Shown: piece by piece, positions 5,106-6,327 of the stretch
How positions within the stretch are numbered: position 1 is the first letter of the stretch
How the letters are laid out: the number at the start of each line of letters is the position of its first letter
Assembly: GCA_003158885.1 (NCBI GenBank)
Contig: PMLN01000195.1
Coordinates: forward strand, 1 to 6,327
Length of the DNA stretch: 6,327 bases
Direction: 5' to 3'
Origin: Anaerolineae bacterium
Lineage (GTDB): Bacteria > Chloroflexota > Anaerolineae > Anaerolineales > Villigracilaceae
Program-made: the position numbers and the translations under genes
The notes under the pieces: model-generated
What the model was told of the DNA's origin: nothing
The model's input: only the letters and a program-made list of their open reading frames with translations
The model's database searches: none

Positions 5106-6327
5106 AACCAGGTGCAAAGCCGCCAGCAGCATATCGATCAACTTGATCCCGATGAAGGGCGCGATCACCCCGCCCACGCCGTAGATCAAAATGTTGTCGC
5201 GCAACAAACGCGCCGCACCTACCGCGCGGTAAGGTACGCCGCGCAAGGCGAGTGGAATGAGCGCAACGATGATCAGGGCATTGAAGATCACTGCCGACAT
5301 GATCGCGCTTTGCGGCGTCGTCAGCCGCATGATGTTGAGCGCGTTCAGGATGGGATACGTGCTTGCAAACGCGGCCGGGATGATCGCAAAATATTTCGAC
5401 ACATCGTTCGCGATGCTAAATGTAGTTAACGCGCCGCGCGTCATCAACAATTGCTTGCCGATCTCGACCACTTCAATGAGTTTGGTGGGGTTGCTGTCTA
5501 AATCCACCATGTTGGCGGCTTCACGCGCCGGTTGCGTGCCGGTGTTCATGGCCACCGCCACATCGGCTTGGGCCAGCGCCGGCGCATCGTTCGTGCCGTC
5601 GCCGGTCATGGCCACCAGCCGCCCGCCGCTTTGATATTCGCGGATTAATTTGAGTTTCGCTTCCGGTGTGGCTTGTGCCAGAAAATCGTCCACTCCGGCT
5701 TCCGCCGCGATGGCCGCCGCGGTCAGCGGGTTATCGCCGGTGATCATCACGGTCTTGATGCCCATTTTTCGTAATTGAGCAAAGCGCTCTTTAATCCCAC
5801 CCTTGACAATATCCTTGAGATTGATTACGCCGAGAGCCTCGCCATTGCGCGCAACAACCAATGGCGTGCCGCCTGCGCGTGCAATCTTGTCCACGCTGGC
5901 TTTAAGGTCGGAAGGAACGGTATGACCGCTCGATTCGACCAATGCCATAATGGAATCGGGCGCGCCTTTGCGAATAGCTGTACCGTCGAAATCCACACCG
6001 GACATACGAGTCTGGGCAGTGAACGGAACAAAGTGCATTCCTTCGGGAGCTTCCTCGCTGGAGCCCATCGTGCGGCCTCGTAGGCCATATTTTTCTTTGG
6101 CAAGAACAACAATAGAACGGCCCTCAGGTGTTTCATCGGCTAAGGAAGCTAACTGCGCTACCTCGGCTAGCTCTTGAGCAGAGACTCCGCCGACAGGGAT
6201 CAACTCCACTGCTTGACGGTTTCCAAGCGTGATGGTTCCCGTCTTATCCAGCAGGAGCACATCCACATCGCCCGCCGCTTCCACGGCTCTTCCAGACATG
6301 GCGATCACGTTGCGTTGGATCATGCGG
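5103..6327 (-). CDS. kdpB: KdpB, P-type K+-transporting ATPase catalytic subunit (N-terminus beyond window)
   Basis: KdpB hydrolyses ATP and drives K+ import by the KdpFABC complex in the cytoplasmic membrane. About 408 codons of an expected 680 or so are present; the reading frame stays open to the right edge, so the ATG at 6323 is internal and not the start. Counting from that Met, the phosphorylation motif DKTGTIT is at 26-32 (D26). The nucleotide-binding domain has PFTAQTRMSG at 100-109 and RKGAPD at 118-123. The phosphorylation-domain motifs follow: LKDIVKGGIKERF, TGDN at 195-198 and TGDGTNDAPAL at 240-250. The C-terminal membrane helices close the protein, with TTFSIANDVSKYFAIIPAAF, the ALNIM segment and a final PFIGIKLIDMLL. 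All catalytic motifs in the visible part are intact and very close to E. coli KdpB. The missing part would hold the first helices, the actuator domain and the upstream kdpA junction. Confidence 0.98.
   Translation of the reverse strand, partial: RMIQRNVIAMSGRAVEAAGDVDVLLLDKTGTITLGNRQAVELIPVGGVSAQELAEVAQLASLADETPEGRSIVVLAKEKYGLRGRTMGSSEEAPEGMHFVPFTAQTRMSGVDFDGTAIRKGAPDSIMALVESSGHTVPSDLKASVDKIARAGGTPLVVARNGEALGVINLKDIVKGGIKERFAQLRKMGIKTVMITGDNPLTAAAIAAEAGVDDFLAQATPEAKLKLIREYQSGGRLVAMTGDGTNDAPALAQADVAVAMNTGTQPAREAANMVDLDSNPTKLIEVVEIGKQLLMTRGALTTFSIANDVSKYFAIIPAAFASTYPILNALNIMRLTTPQSAIMSAVIFNALIIVALIPLALRGVPYRAVGAARLLRDNILIYGVGGVIAPFIGIKLIDMLLAALHLV

Noticed and set aside
6321..6323. ATG at 6323 as the start of the KdpB-like protein
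   Set aside because: The frame remains open to the window edge, and the residues after this Met (NVIAMSGRAVEAAGDVDVLL) are the conserved stretch just before DKTGTIT, well inside KdpB. It is an internal Met of a gene cut by the window.

Overview
The window is a near-complete stretch of a bacterial high-affinity potassium uptake locus (kdp). Every gene is on the minus strand, so transcription runs from the right edge to the left. In transcription order it holds the C-terminal 60% or so of kdpB (cut by the right edge), a membrane protein with a DUF4118 domain and a GAF-like domain, kdpC, kdpD and kdpE. The left end is a heptanucleotide tandem repeat. No rRNA, tRNA, transposase or CRISPR was seen, and no stretch above 300 bases lacks a gene.

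The genes form a coherent system. KdpB is the phosphorylating ATPase subunit and KdpC the small accessory subunit of the KdpFABC K+ pump; kdpA (and any kdpF) would lie beyond the right edge. KdpD is the K+/osmotic-stress sensor kinase and KdpE its OmpR-type response regulator, which classically activates kdpFABC. The unexpected member is the 250-residue protein between kdpB and kdpC. It resembles the membrane and GAF part of KdpD, without the N-terminal KdpD/USP part and without the kinase. It is tightly linked to kdpC (9 nt), so it is probably made together with the pump.

Three non-coding stretches carry structure. The 113-nt kdpB-DUF4118 gap holds a 77-bp segment flanked by 9-bp direct repeats, with short ATCTGCG-type tandem units inside; it looks like a small insertion. 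The kdpC-kdpD gap (about 170 nt) has a strong inverted repeat just after the kdpC stop, with two mutually exclusive pairings, and a possible weak promoter for kdpDE. The left 98 bases are fourteen consecutive heptamers in perfect register whose sequence drifts along the array; on the coding strand this gives seven regularly spaced G-tracts directly after the kdpE stop.

The organism is a bacterium of moderately high GC content. The protein style, the extra DUF4118 protein and the intergenic short tandem repeats would fit a Chloroflexota (Anaerolineae-like) genome, but this is an impression rather than something the sequence proves.
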